Positions 21,779 through 32,710 of a stretch of DNA of 64,000 nt are shown here, piece after piece. The notes beneath the pieces were generated by a model. It was not told the origin of the DNA. It made no database searches and saw only the letters and a list, made by a program, of their open reading frames with translations. Origin of the DNA: Prototheca cutis. Its lineage: Eukaryota > Chlorophyta > Trebouxiophyceae > Chlorellales > Chlorellaceae. The DNA lies in the NCBI GenBank assembly GCA_002897115.2, contig BCIH01000002.1, forward strand, positions 1,087,721 to 1,151,720, in the 5' to 3' direction. The position numbers were made by a program, and so were the translations under genes. The number at the start of each line of letters is the position of its first letter. The stretch's first letter is position 1.

Positions 21779-24213
21779 TCAGTCCTCCATGAGGATCAGC
21801 GGTGCCAGGTGCAGCGAGTCCTCCCGCACCTGGCTGGCCACGTGGGACTGCGCCTCGGCGGCTGGTTTTTGCCCCCGGGACCGCCCCGAATTGAGCTCAC
21901 GCAGGACCTCGGGCGAGACGAGGTGGTGGTGCTGGGCGCCCACCAGCTTCCGGATAGTTTCCTTGTCCTCCTCCCGGATCTCATGCTTGTACCTGTCCAG
22001 TTGGTTGGTGGATGGCTTGTTGGCGCTGGGGGAGCACTACTTATATTCTTTCTTTCTTTCTTCGTTATTTCGTGAAGCAGACCAGCCAGTCTCAATCACA
22101 CAAGGTCGACCAACAATCCGCACCCCGACAACGGGAACGCACCGCTGCACAAAGCAGAGCAGGGCCTGGTGCCAGACCACAGGCATCTGGCGTTCATCCC
22201 CGGCAAATCGTGTGAAGTGGTCCACGAGCGCATCCACTACTCGGTAGGGAAGCGCGTATTTCTTGTCCAGCAGCACGCGAATGAAGAAGCTGTTTGTCCC
22301 GCTGTACTCCATCTCTGGAGAACATATTTGTGTGTTGGAATGGGGGTGGGCGGTCATGTGATCAGTTGATGAACGACAAAGGGTTGGATTGACAACAACT
22401 TCAGAAACCAAGAGGATGCCCAGTGCACAACAGACGATAGCCAGCCAGTCGACTCACCAGCGATGCGCAGCAGGGCGGCGGCGGAGTGCAGGACGGGGAT
22501 GGAGGTCCGGCGAAGGACGCTGGAGAAAATGACGGCCTCACGCAGCGTGCAGGTGCCGTAAGAACAGAGGGGCAGCAGCAGCCCCTTGTAAAAGGCCGCA
22601 GGCTTGTAGGTGGCCTTGCGCAGGGCTTGGAACAGCGCAAAGTGCAGCTTCTTGTTCTCACGGATGTCACGCCGCACGGCCGGAAGCAGCACCAGTGCCA
22701 AGAATCGCTGGGACTGCAGGTGCGTGTGGTTTAAGAAAGAAAGGAACTGGCACGATGGGTCTTAGGCGTGCTTGCTCGTTTGCCTGGAAATACGTGAAAG
22801 GAAACAACCTTCAGCCACCCCCACCAAGCGTACCAGGCGCTGGTTGAGGCTCGACACAAAGATGCGAGTGGCTTGATAGATGGCGTGGGGGGTCCAGGCC
22901 TGGGGCTCGGTCAGCTGCAGCACTTCCTCCCAGTTTTTCAGCGTGGGAATAGCCTTGAAGGCCTTGGGCAGCTTGCCAACCGTGTAGCGAGACATGAGGG
23001 CACCCACACCCCGGAAAATATCGATCAGCCGCTCGTCCATCCCAGCCAGCCCAGCGGGGGCAGCTGGCGCATCAGCTTCTGCGACCCTGTGTTGGTTGTG
23101 AACAAGGTAAGCAAAGTCAATGTGACCGCCTGACATCTTGCACGCAAGCAACGGTCTGTGGCTCCTTGCGTGTTTCGATAAGACATCTCGCAAGTCTCAG
23201 CGCTCGCCCTTCAGCACCAAGTCAAAAATTATGAAAATAAGGCATGTCGTTCTGCCCCCGGACCAAGAGTAGGGGGCAAATGGAATCCCCACCCCTGGCA
23301 ACCACAAAAGAGCGGCCCGGAATCAAACACGGTGCTGTTGCGAGTCCGCCACTTCAGCGGCTGGGTGGTAGTTGATTTGGTGCCACCCATGCTGTACACA
23401 AGGACCGCATTATCGATTGCACCCAGCGTACAAGCCGCCATTCAACCCCCCATACATCTCAATATACATATGTGCACTACCCCTGCAGTCATTCACCCTT
23501 GTGCTGCGGCGAGCTTCTCGGCCACGACATCAGCCAGCGTGCGTTGTTTTGTCCCCGGTCGCATGAACGCCGCGAGTGCTGCCTCGTCTTCGGGGCTGAT
23601 CTCATACTCTTCCTCCTCATCCCAGACGCTGCCGGGGCCGGGCGAGAAGCCGGCGCCATCATCGTCGCTGTCGCTGTCACGCTCGGCGGCCAACTCCGCG
23701 GCGCTGGGCAGGACCAGCCCGCCCTCCCCAGAGGGGTCCGCCATCGCGCTTTCCTCAGCGTGCTCGCGTGCCACGTCCAGAATCCGACGACTGATGTCGG
23801 CGGGCAGTGGCTGCTCGGCCTCTTCCTCGCCGCTGTCATACTCCGGCTGGGCTTTGGGCCGCTTCTTGTCCCGGACCTTGCGCTGTGGAGGAAGTGGTGA
23901 CGGTTGGTTACTGTTATTTGGTTTGAAATGGAGGCGATACCGGTAATGGCCACTGCTGGGATCGGAAGAGGCATGGCAGATACAGCAATGCCAGCCGCCC
24001 TGCCGTACAGCAGAGTAGGGCCTCGCCCAATCCATGTTTCTGCATTTCCAATCCAAAAACAGAGGCACACACATCGAGAGAGGTATCGCAGAATATCCAC
24101 CACGGCATCATGCACCGTCAACTCACCTGTGCTGTGGCGAGGCCAGCGTTCTCAATCTCCTCTCCCAGAGTCTGCTTGTGGTGGACGTCCGGTTGACGCC
24201 GCTTCTTCGCCAT
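21779..24213 (-). CDS. BYSL: Bystin (ENP1), 40S ribosome biogenesis factor
   Basis: Nuclear factor of pre-40S assembly and export. Six exons: 24213-24127, 23882-23497, 23086-22834, 22713-22458, 22314-22143 and 21994-21779, all joining in phase. Exon 1 is basic ([20 protein letters not shown]). Exon 2 carries the acidic low-complexity region and the conserved [12 protein letters not shown]. Exon 3 begins the bystin domain ([33 protein letters not shown]). Exon 4 continues it ([33 protein letters not shown]). Exon 5 has the well-conserved [20 protein letters not shown] and [15 protein letters not shown]. The C-terminus ([10 protein letters not shown]) is close to family length. The intron before exon 6 ends in a pyrimidine-rich tract. 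Confidence 0.95.
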
Positions 24214-24611
24214 ATCGGCCGCTCTGGGTATATGGAGAGCTCAAGGCTAATGGATTTTTGCGTATAACACTATTTCCGGCTGCGCAAGCGTCCCGCAGCC
24301 ACGCTGGGCGGGCCACGCTCGTGGGTGTTCCTCCCCGGCGGCCAACAGGAGGCGAGTCCGAAAGCGTGAGCGCAGCCTCAAGGATAGGCCTGTTTTTTGT
24401 ATATATTTCGTTATCTATAACCATGTGAAGCACTGCGGTTCACAGGCAGATGAACGCTCTGCTGCGGCTTGGTAGCTCGCATATGCATGACCCCAAACAG
24501 AGCGCGAAGTGAATCCCCCCCAGGTGGGGTACGATCCCAGAAAACCTGGGGGCGCACCCCACAAGAGATCCGCGAGGGTAATCCAGAAAAAACTGGCCTC
24601 ACAGCACGTGT
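24214..24611. other. Spacer between bystin start and the Fanzor-like remnant
   Basis: The right part should hold the bystin promoter in reverse. It contains an AT-rich stretch (about 24388-24420, TTTTGTATATATTTCG) unlike the GC-rich surroundings. Between 24515 and 24561 it contains a strong inverted-repeat element, annotated separately. Confidence 0.5.
24515..24561. ncRNA. Pseudoknot-capable inverted-repeat element, candidate guide-RNA scaffold of the Fanzor-like remnant
   Basis: A perfect 9-bp inverted repeat pairs CCCCCAGGT (24517-24525) with ACCTGGGGG (24544-24552). Inside its loop, GGGGT (24526-24530) can pair with ACCCC (24556-24560), which lies outside the stem; that is the topology of an H-type pseudoknot. 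A smaller alternative hairpin, CCCAG/CTGGG (24536-24540, 24546-24550), also fits. The element lies 50-100 bases downstream of the stop of the TnpB/Fanzor-like frame, where such nucleases usually encode their guide RNA. The pairing is seen; the role is inference, and a transcription terminator or chance structure remains possible. Confidence 0.35.
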
Positions 24612-24920
24612 TCAATGGTGCTGTTCCGCAGGCCAAAGCCAGCGGAGTATATTGGTGATGAAATCATACAAGGTGGAGCGCCTGGGAGGGGGACATGCAA
24701 GGGGGGGGAGCTTGGTTTTGCGATCAAAAGGCGGTGGTCTTTTGCCGGTCAGGACCAGTCTCTCCCCCAGGTGGCGGATGTTCCGCGCGGCGTTGACGTC
24801 GCGGTTCCACACCACGCCACAACGGTCGCATTTGAGGATGGCGTACTTGTTCCGGGCGGTGCTACTGTTTGCGTTGCGCGCAGTGCTGCAGGACGGGTCA
24901 CCATTGACTGCGGGGCATCA
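24612..24920 (-). pseudogene. C-terminal remnant of a TnpB/Fanzor-like RNA-guided nuclease (zinc finger plus RuvC-III)
   Basis: The minus-strand frame ends with a zinc-ribbon half, KYAILKCDRCGVVW, running directly into NRDVNAARNI, the RuvC-III motif with its catalytic Asp that marks OrfB/TnpB and eukaryotic Fanzor proteins. About 55 further residues follow, ending in WPAEQHH and a stop. Upstream, this frame has one more Cys (DPSC) and then a stop near 24917. A neighbouring frame from about 25020 to 24898 reads EDTTQV...HQAQQV, resembling the segment that precedes the zinc finger in the family but lacking its Cys pair. I found no RuvC-I (DPG) or RuvC-II motif. I infer a decayed, frame-disrupted insertion. 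An unrecognised spliced gene is less likely. Confidence 0.6.
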
Positions 24921-26443
24921 CGTCCACCGGCCTCGTCCCGGCCTGGAGCACCTGTTGCGCTTGATGCCGGCGTAGCACCTGGGTGGTGTCTTCTCTTCCC
25001 ACCCGCGCCGCATCTCGAAGGTGTGTCTCTTGCGCATGGTCGGCCGCCTCAATGCCACTCCCGGCGTGCGCATCCCAGGGCAGCTGCCGGTGCAGCCCTC
25101 CCTTCGAGGTCGTGCTCACGTGGCAGCAATGCGTCGTGCGGGGCAGCCCGGTGCCGACTGGGGGGCTGTCCGGGGCCCTGCAACAGCTGGCGCATCGACC
25201 AGGCAGATGCAGTGGCTGCACTATCCATTCCCGTGGTCCGGCTTCAATGTAGGAGGATTAGAAGGTGTTTTGGCTGCGGACATCAACCAACACCAGCCAC
25301 TACAGCTGCTTAGCCCGACTATGAAGCCCAGCACGTGGACGAATGGCATGATCCGAGCCAGGAGGCGGCAGCCCCGGCCCAACCCCCGCTACGCTGAGCA
25401 GGGCTCACCATGGGACATCCGTGGTGCCAGATCCCAGCAAGCTGCTGTGGACAGCCAGCTGGTCTCGCTGACCCCGAGCGGGGAACCCCAACGTGGGGAC
25501 GATGCTGGACCTTCAACCCTGACCCCTCGCCACCCCTGACAGACTTTGTCATCAACGGCATCGTGCAGCGTTTTATGCTAAAGCACCCAGGCACACCGAA
25601 GTATGACCTTCTTCGATTCACTCGAGGAGTGCTAAGCACCCGTTCCCCGGAATGCATCGACAAGTAAGCAACAGGGCTGGAAGAAGAAGGGCTCTGGGCC
25701 AAGATGCCTCCCAACTCAGGCTCTGGATCCAAGATGTGGAAGATCGGGTGGCGGAGACGCAGCTGCCAGAAGTACAAGTGGAGGACCACAGCGAGGCCAG
25801 ATGCAGGGGCAGAGGCCCAGAAAACGGTGGCCATGACTTTGCCTGTTGCTGAACTTGAATCTGATCCCTAGATAGATTGGGCTGCCTCTGTCTGCACAGT
25901 ACTCCCCTTGATTCGACAAAACAATGGGCAATTTAATGATGGTATGGAGGTGCAAGACAAGATTTTCTTGTGGAATCAGCCCAAACAGCACCTGCTCTGG
26001 GGCCCAACCAGTGCATGAGCCAGGTCCTTGCCAATCCCGATCGCGCTTGCTGGCGGCGCGTTTGAAGAATGCCAAGGGCCGCCGAGCGAGAAACCGACAT
26101 AATCACAACTCCCATTTGCACCTCAATCCTTTCATTATCTTGATTTTTGGGGTAACAGGCGTTGCGAGGGCCTACACGCGTGGCTTGGTGGCCCCGTCCC
26201 CGCAGCTGCGCAGCCCCCGAACGTCGAAGGCCGATTGCCCACGAGCACGCTCCGTACTGGCCCCGTCCTGTTGTCAAACCGTGCTTTGGGTGCGGAATAA
26301 ACATCCTCGTGCAGTCATGCAAGGGGATGTTCGCACGGGTGGTGCACCGGAGGGCCTGGAAGGGATTTTGGGGAATCGAGGCACCAAAAGGTTAATGGGA
26401 AACGTTTCCTCCGGGGGCCTCCCTGCATTGCGTTCAATTGTAA
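24921..26443. other. Gene-poor island upstream of the Fanzor-like remnant
   Basis: About 1.5 kb with no intact recognised gene. It may hold the decayed N-terminal part of the Fanzor-like element on the minus strand. On the plus strand, 25552-25663 and 25720-25852 can be joined across a 56-base GT-AG gap into a frame ending GHDFACC, but it resembles no family. The part near 25860-26160 is less GC-rich than the flanking genes. No terminal inverted repeats were found by eye. Confidence 0.4.
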
Positions 26444-26566
26444 ATGTCCAAGACTTGTCTTCATTCTCCGCCATTCATTGATAGACTGGATTTGGATAAA
26501 TCTTTTAGGGTCCCAATCCCGGCAAGGAACGGCGCGGTCCTTGTGGCACCTCCATCCCTGTCCGAC

Positions 26567-28397
26567 ATGGTGACGGGTCCAGTGGAAGAGCCCTGGGATG
26601 GCCTGCCTACAGGTGCAGAGGAGGAGGATGACGCGCCTCCCTGTGCGATTCCCATTGATGTTCAACCTCCGAGTCTCGCGGAACAAGAGCGAGATGATGT
26701 CCCCCGCCCGGCCTCGCCGACACCAGCCGCCACGCCTAGCAAGCCGGTACCCGTGACGATCATCACGGGCTACCTGGGCGCCGGGAAAACCACCCTGATC
26801 AACAGGATCCTCACCACCAAGCATGGCTACCGATGTGCCGTGTTGATGAATGAGTTCGGAGAGTCTGCGGACGTGGAGAAAGCCTTGATCAAGGAACCAG
26901 AGGTGGGTGCGGTGATTGGTTTGACTTGGCGGACCGCCGGTCTTGGGGCGTTGACATTGCAGACTGCTGCTGCTACCAAAATGCCTGCCTCTGTTCAGCA
27001 ACGTAATATCCCTTTCCTGCAAAATGATATCGTGTTCAGGGAACGGATGCCAGTCCTTTGGCCAATTGGGTCCAGTTGGAGAACGGTTGCATCTGCTGCT
27101 CGGTCAAGAATGATATGGTCAAGGCACTGGAGGCTCTTCTCCAGCAGCGAGATGCCTTTGACTGTATCCTCATCGAAACCACAGGTTGGCCTCTGTATTG
27201 GTTGGGAGCGGGATTAAAAGGGGGGCCGTTGGTTGTGTATGTACACAAAGAAGAATAGAGGTATTCTGATGGTCTGGGCCGGAGCACGACAGATCATCAG
27301 CCACGGAGCTTGGCGTGGCTACGGTCTGCACTCGCCTGACATGATACACGCTTCATGCTGAGCCTCATCATCTGCGAAACCCTGCCAAGCCCATTCCCAC
27401 AAACATTTGCAGGCCTGGCCAACCCGGGACCCGTGGCGGCTGCGCTGTGGACAGACGGTGAACTGGAAGCCGGGGTCTGCCTGGACGCCGTGGTGGCAGT
27501 GGTGGATGCCCGGAACATCGGGCGCCAGCTGGCCGAGCCGCCGCCAGAGTCAGAGGGCGTGACTGCCGCGGCACAGCAGATTGCCTTTGCCGACGTCGTC
27601 CTGCTGAACAAGGTCCAGTTGTGAGGATGGCGGTTGTGCCTCGCAGTGGGCCATGGGGTACTTGTGCATTGTTATGGGCGAGCGGAGAGAGAATCAAGGG
27701 TTTTTTTCTCGGGAAGATTATGTCAGAATCCCTTTCCGTCCCCCCAAACAATCAGATGGACCTTGTCAGCCCCGAGCAATTGACGGCGATCTCGGAGCAG
27801 TTGACTGGGATCAATTCGGCGGCCGCGGTGCTGCCCTGCACGCGGTGTGAGGTGAGCCTGGCTCGAATTCTGGACACAGGACTCTACACGGAGCAAGGTC
27901 GCCGGACCGACGCTGCGCTCTCTTCCTTGGGCAATAGCGATGGTGGCAGTGCTGCTGTCGATACGGCTGGTTCCTGTGGAACGTCACTGTGTGACCGTGA
28001 CCATTCGGCATCGGCTTCATCATCACACCACCACCACTACGAGGAGCAGCAGCATGCCTCCCCTGCACCACCTGCGCATGTCTCCGGCATCAGGGCGGTG
28101 ACAGTCACCACGCCAGCCCCCGTGGATTTGGCCACTTTGAGGGCATGGATGGACGACCTGCTGTGGGAGCGGGGCCCCGGCCGACCGGACCTGTACCGGG
28201 TCAAAGCCGTGGTCAATGTTGCTGGTACGGCAGAGAGGCACGTCCTCCAGGCCGTACAAGACCTCTACGACATTGTCCCCGCGGCGCCCTGGGGCGCTGA
28301 CGACCGCCGCGCCACAAAGATGGTGTTCATCGGCCGCGACGTCGATGCAGAGGAGCTGCAGCGTGGGCTGGACGCCTGCTGCAGTCGTGAATGCTGA
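26567..28397 (+). CDS. ZNG1: ZNG1 / COG0523 (CobW-type) zinc-chaperone GTPase
   Basis: G3E GTPase that delivers zinc to methionine aminopeptidase 1 in animals and yeast. Exons: 26567-26902, 27040-27184, 27413-27612 and 27756-28397, all in phase. Motifs in order: Walker [24 protein letters not shown], the metal-binding [12 protein letters not shown] (CxCC), Walker B-like [25 protein letters not shown], guanine-specificity NK (VVLLNK, at the donor), and the CobW C-domain ([11 protein letters not shown] to MVFIGRDVD). A low-complexity loop with four His ([10 protein letters not shown]) may bind metal. The N-terminal acidic tail contains [10 protein letters not shown], resembling the CPELVPI docking motif for METAP1. 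A second in-frame ATG at 26444 would add 41 residues; I prefer 26567, which sits closer to that acidic tail. Confidence 0.93.
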
Positions 28398-29115
28398 GCG
28401 ACGCATGCATGTGACGGCCTGCCTGCCCGCCATAGGTGCTGTTTACAGTGTCACGTCTGTGGACCAGGGCCTGTGCAAGGTGGCAGGCTGGTGCTTGGCT
28501 GCCAGGGGAAAGAAGGAAAGAAAGCATTTCAATGTCAGAGTTACAACGAACGAGGAAAAGGGGGGTCCTGCTTGATGTCCTCGAACCAGCACCAGACAAT
28601 GCATCCTTATTCCATTGCAGCATGGCGTGGAGCTGCCACGAGCACACACAAGCCAAGGTTTCGAATTGGGAAGGAACGCTTTGTGCCTAAACCTCTCGAT
28701 TCTCTGACCCAAGGCCAAGAAAATGCATCCTCATTTCATTGCAAGCGTGCCAAATGCTGGGGACAGGCAGGCAGACGGGCAGGCAGCGGGGCACGGAGCA
28801 ACCTGGAGTCCGTGCAAACAAACAATTATGAATTGGGGAGCTGAGGTAAGATCGTTACGAAAGGTCATGTACGTAAGAAAGAAGAGCGGCATGTGTGGAA
28901 AGCAACGTCCAGACTGTGCCCAGGCAAGGTGAGCTTCCTGGAGGCAGCAAGAATGGGAGCAGCGAATTGAGCCGCCACGAAACACAATAAAAACCAGTGT
29001 GCACAACACGACTACAGCAGTAAAAGACTCCTAGCGCAACACCTTCATGCGTCATCTAGACAACGAAACGAAACGGCCCCCCTGGGGCCTGAGACAGCAG
29101 AGGCCGGCAAGGCAT
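28398..29115. other. Convergent spacer between ZNG1 and the F-box gene, with an imperfect direct repeat
   Basis: About 720 bases between two stop codons. It holds an imperfect 22-base direct repeat (about 28597-28618 and 28720-28741, both starting AATGCATCC and ending CATTGCA). No gene is seen. Confidence 0.45.
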
Positions 29116-30650
29116 TCATGGTCGGGTTGCCACCGCGGTGGGTGGGGGCGTGAAATGTAGCACAGGATACGCAAAGGCTGGCGGGTCCTCTCCCACTCGC
29201 GGCGTCCAGTTCACTCGCAGCACGATGACGACGTGTGTGGTCCCCAGCGGCATGCGCTCCAGCTGCATGATCAGACGCTGTGACTCGCCCGGGTCAAGCA
29301 GGCGCGTGCCCGTCTCCACGTAGCTCAGCGAGTCCTCCCGCCAAACATCTGTGCTCCCTTTGACTAGACACAGGGGTGGCAGGGAAACCCCGTGGTTGTG
29401 GGCAGGGCTCTCTCTTGCGTGCCTGGGCTCATCTGCCAGGGAAACATGAAGGCAAGGCACCAATTCCCCGCTGTAATCCGTCCCCTCCTCCCCCACCCCA
29501 CTAGGCACATAATACACACGCACGGTTGAGCACGGGGAAGGAGCTGGCCCGGTCGTCACAGAGCAGGAGCATAGCGGAGGCCTGCACGGGAAGCGCCGGC
29601 CCGTGGCTGTTGCCGCCGGCGTCTGGCTCCGAGGAGTAGACCTCAATCTGGAAGTGAACGCCCACGCCAGAGGCAACCACCTCATCCCTCATACCCTCCT
29701 CCACTTGACACTTTTCTAACAGCTGCAGGTGTGGCGCGAGTTGTTTTCCTTTTGTTGGGGAGCATGTTGCATCATTGCAGCCGCATGCCACTTCCAATTG
29801 TTTTGAAGCGCCCTGTCCAAAGTGCAACCGCCGCACGCAGTCGCTCCCAAGACATATTGGCTACTCAATAATACAGTCTGTACATAAACCCCACACACCT
29901 GGTCGAGGCTGAGAACGCTGATGGCTTCGAATGCCGGGGTGAGGCAGCGTAGGGACACCTGCCCTCGGTGAGTGGCGCTGGCCTGCACATGGGGATCGGC
30001 GTTCTGCTAGCTGGCCGAGGGCGATCAACTGTCTGCCATTCAAGCGCTCGCGAGATGGGCAATCACTCCACATCAAAGAAGCAATGCACCACCACCGAAA
30101 AAGCCACATGATCCCTCTTGCCTGGCCTTCGTTCAGCATGGTGAAGCCCATGCTGCATACCCACGCAGAGCGATACCGAGGTCTGCCGAGGGAGTTGCCT
30201 CGAAGACGCTGTGGGGTCGTGTGCAGGGGCTGGGTAAGAGGAGGGAAAAGAAAATGCCCGGAGGAGCGCGGCCTGCCCCCTGTCGGCAAAACGCTGTGCT
30301 CCCCGGTTAAAAACCACGACCATTTCGAACAGCCTCGCCGCGGAGCCGCACAATAACGCACATCTCTAACCATACATTACCTGATCGTCAACTCTAAAAC
30401 GGGGGTTAAATATAAGGTTGTGCCCATACAGCTTGTGTGCTATGTACATGTAACACCAGTGGCAATGCGGGCGGCCATGCTTGGAGCACTTGGCCACTGC
30501 TGTCGCCCGCAGGCACAGCGGCAGGTCTGCCAGGCACCTCCTGGATGCGATCCAAGACCACCTCTTGCACACCAAAGCAAATCGAGATGCGCAGTCATGG
30601 ACTGAGCTGGCCCGGCAGATGCGCTCGACACAGTCGTCCGGGAGTTCCAT
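29116..30650 (-). CDS. F-box protein with an unidentified C-terminal substrate-binding region
   Basis: Likely substrate receptor of an SCF ubiquitin ligase. Four phase-consistent exons: 30650-30381, 30003-29899, 29722-29524 and 29432-29116. The N-terminus is an F-box: ELPDDCVERICRASSVHD, then FALVCKRWSWIASRRCLADL. It is followed by a Cys/His-rich stretch (CSKHGRPHCHWCY) that could bind zinc. The rest, including IYSSEP-like, YVETGTRLLDPGESQRL and MPLGTTHVVIVLRVNW, has beta-rich periodicity reminiscent of F-box-associated (FBA) or PP2-like sandwich domains. I cannot assign it. About 295 residues in all. Confidence 0.75.
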
Positions 30651-31099
30651 GGCCCTACCCCGACCCGAAAGAATTCTCCCCTGCAACCATCAACAAGCCG
30701 GGGGACGCATGGTTATCATTCCATGACAGTTCTATGTTACTAAATAGGCGCGTTGAAATGTTGAGATAATCGCATTCAGTGATGGAGAGACTTTGTGTGG
30801 CTCGCTTCAAAGCGTGTCGTGCCAGTGACGTTAACTGTGGATCGTAACGTCAATGAGCTTGAGAATCGCCGGATCGCTGCGGGTGCCGGTGGCTTCTCCT
30901 CAGCGATCCGTGCCTTGGCTCCTTGCGCAGAATATTGCACCTCGCCTGGATTGAATGAAATTGCTTGCTCACGGCGTGCGACCAAACGCCCGAGCAGAGG
31001 AGCGTGGTTTGCGTAGCGAGGTGCCCTCGCTGGTCGGCCCTTGCACGAATCATGTGCTCGTGACGGGAGCCCGCTCTGCAGCATCTCGCCGCTCTTCTA
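30651..31099. other. Divergent promoter region, F-box gene / ATG5
   Basis: 449 bases between head-to-head starts. No coding similarity or clear motif. Confidence 0.4.
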
Positions 31100-32710
31100 A
31101 TGCTGCAGCAAGCATGGAACTTGGAGGTAAGGGTGTTTATTTTGATTCGATGTGCCAGTTGTCTGCCATGCCTTTCAGGAGCGCTTGCGTTGTCTGCACC
31201 CCACCCACTCACTCTCCCCGTTGATTGGCTTCCACTTACGCACAGATCCCAGTCCGGATATGCCTGACGAATGCTGACACATTTTCGGTGGAGCAGCCCG
31301 CCCCAGTCTACGTGCGCTGCCTGTGGATTGAGGTTTACATTCGCGCGTGTCTGGGACGCTGCACATGCTGTGGTCCCTGCTTGATGCCGCTCCCCCTCTT
31401 CGTCCATTCCCTGTGCTGCAGGCTCTGCTTCCCCGTGTAGGCTACCTTTATTCTCTCGTGCCACTGTGCCTACTCCGCTTCTCCCGGTACCTGAGCCAGG
31501 GGAGCAAGAGCCCTTGGTTTGAATACCGCAACCTCCCGCTGAAATGGTGAGCAGAGACTGTGCCCACCTCCACATGTGCTGTGGGTGGGAATGAGCTGCA
31601 TGGCAGGCTCGTCCTTTTGGTCATTGTTCTTTTCGTCCAACCTCTGTTGCTGCCCTGCCGTCCCATGATGCAGGAACATCCCCACGGGTGTCCTTTTTGA
31701 TTTGCTTGCGTCAGAGGAGGACCTTCCCTGGGAGCTGAATGTGAGAGTTGGCTACCGTTAAGAGGGTGTAGGAGATCTGTTGATTTGGGATGTGGCAGAC
31801 GAGGCATTGGCATGAAGGCACCCACATGGCGAGATGAGGGCCAAGTCGACCATCACAGAGGGCTGTGCGATTTGGTGTGCTTTCTTTCCCCTAGTCAATC
31901 GACGAGTGAAAAAGCTCTCCCTTCCCTGCTGGTGAAGCACATCCATCCAGCAGCCATACAGAATGCAACCCTCACACAACAGAGAATTCAACCACCCTGT
32001 CCCTTGTACTTGAACAGATACGATTCCAGAATTACCCGGGCGATGACTTGCCGCCGTTCAACGGCGAGGACTCGTTGAAAACGGCGCTCATGAACAGCCT
32101 CAAGGTCCAGTGGTTTTGCGTTTTTGATGTGCTGGTTGGAGGTAGGGGGAGATTCTTTGTTAAAGCAAGGAGACCCCCCTCGAATGAAGTGAAAAACATT
32201 TCACTTGTCCAACAGGAGGCGAGCTTTATTCTGCGTGGGAGTGCGGCCAAGGTACTGGAGCTGAACCAGGACGCCAAGTCTGAGATCTGGCGCGCAGTGG
32301 CGGCCGGAGGGGCCGAGGCATACGCCCGGGCTGCCGGCAGCCTGCAGCTTGCCCCAGTGCCCGTACGGGGAGCGCGACCGCAAGTCCCGCTGCGGGTGCT
32401 GATGCGGGATGCGGGTGCGGGGACACCGTCCAGCTGGCGTGCCGTTCAGACCACTTCCCGGCCCTCGGCCACAATTTCTGCTAGTACCGATGGGGACCAG
32501 GGTACCGAGCCAGAGGAGCTGTCGCTTCGTCAAGCACTGTTGGAGGTGCTGCAAGATGCAGGGTTTCAGGATGCCGACGATGGCGATCTGCACTGCACCA
32601 TCTGTGGTCTCCGACCGAACCTTGACACCAAACTCGTGGCCATGCATGCCGCGCTCACGGCAGGCGACGGCTTTCTCTATGCCGTGCTCCGCACCCCACC
32701 GATGAGCTGA
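31100..32710 (+). CDS. ATG5: Autophagy protein ATG5
   Basis: Core autophagy protein conjugated to ATG12; with ATG16 it drives ATG8 lipidation. Six exons: 31100-31126, 31246-31311, 31422-31546, 31674-31740, 32018-32104 and 32216-32710, all in phase. Exon 1 encodes only nine residues (MLQQAWNLE), joining to IPVRICL as in other ATG5 N-termini. Then come LLPRVGYLYSLVPLCL, WFEYRNLPLKWNIPTGVLFD and WELNIRFQNYPGDDLPPFNG. The ATG12-acceptor lysine lies in MNSLKEASFILRG, exactly at the exon 5/6 junction. The C-terminal ubiquitin-fold domain (VPLRVLMRD, then LHCTICGLRPNLDTKL, LTAGDGFLYAVL) is interrupted by a Ser/Thr/Gly linker. Length (about 290 residues) is normal. Confidence 0.95.

Noticed and set aside
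24615..25313. Long plus-strand frame (232 codons) opposite the Fanzor-like remnant
   Set aside because: Its composition is that of a GC-rich shadow frame with no recognisable motif, while the opposite strand shows an unmistakable zinc-finger/RuvC-III motif.
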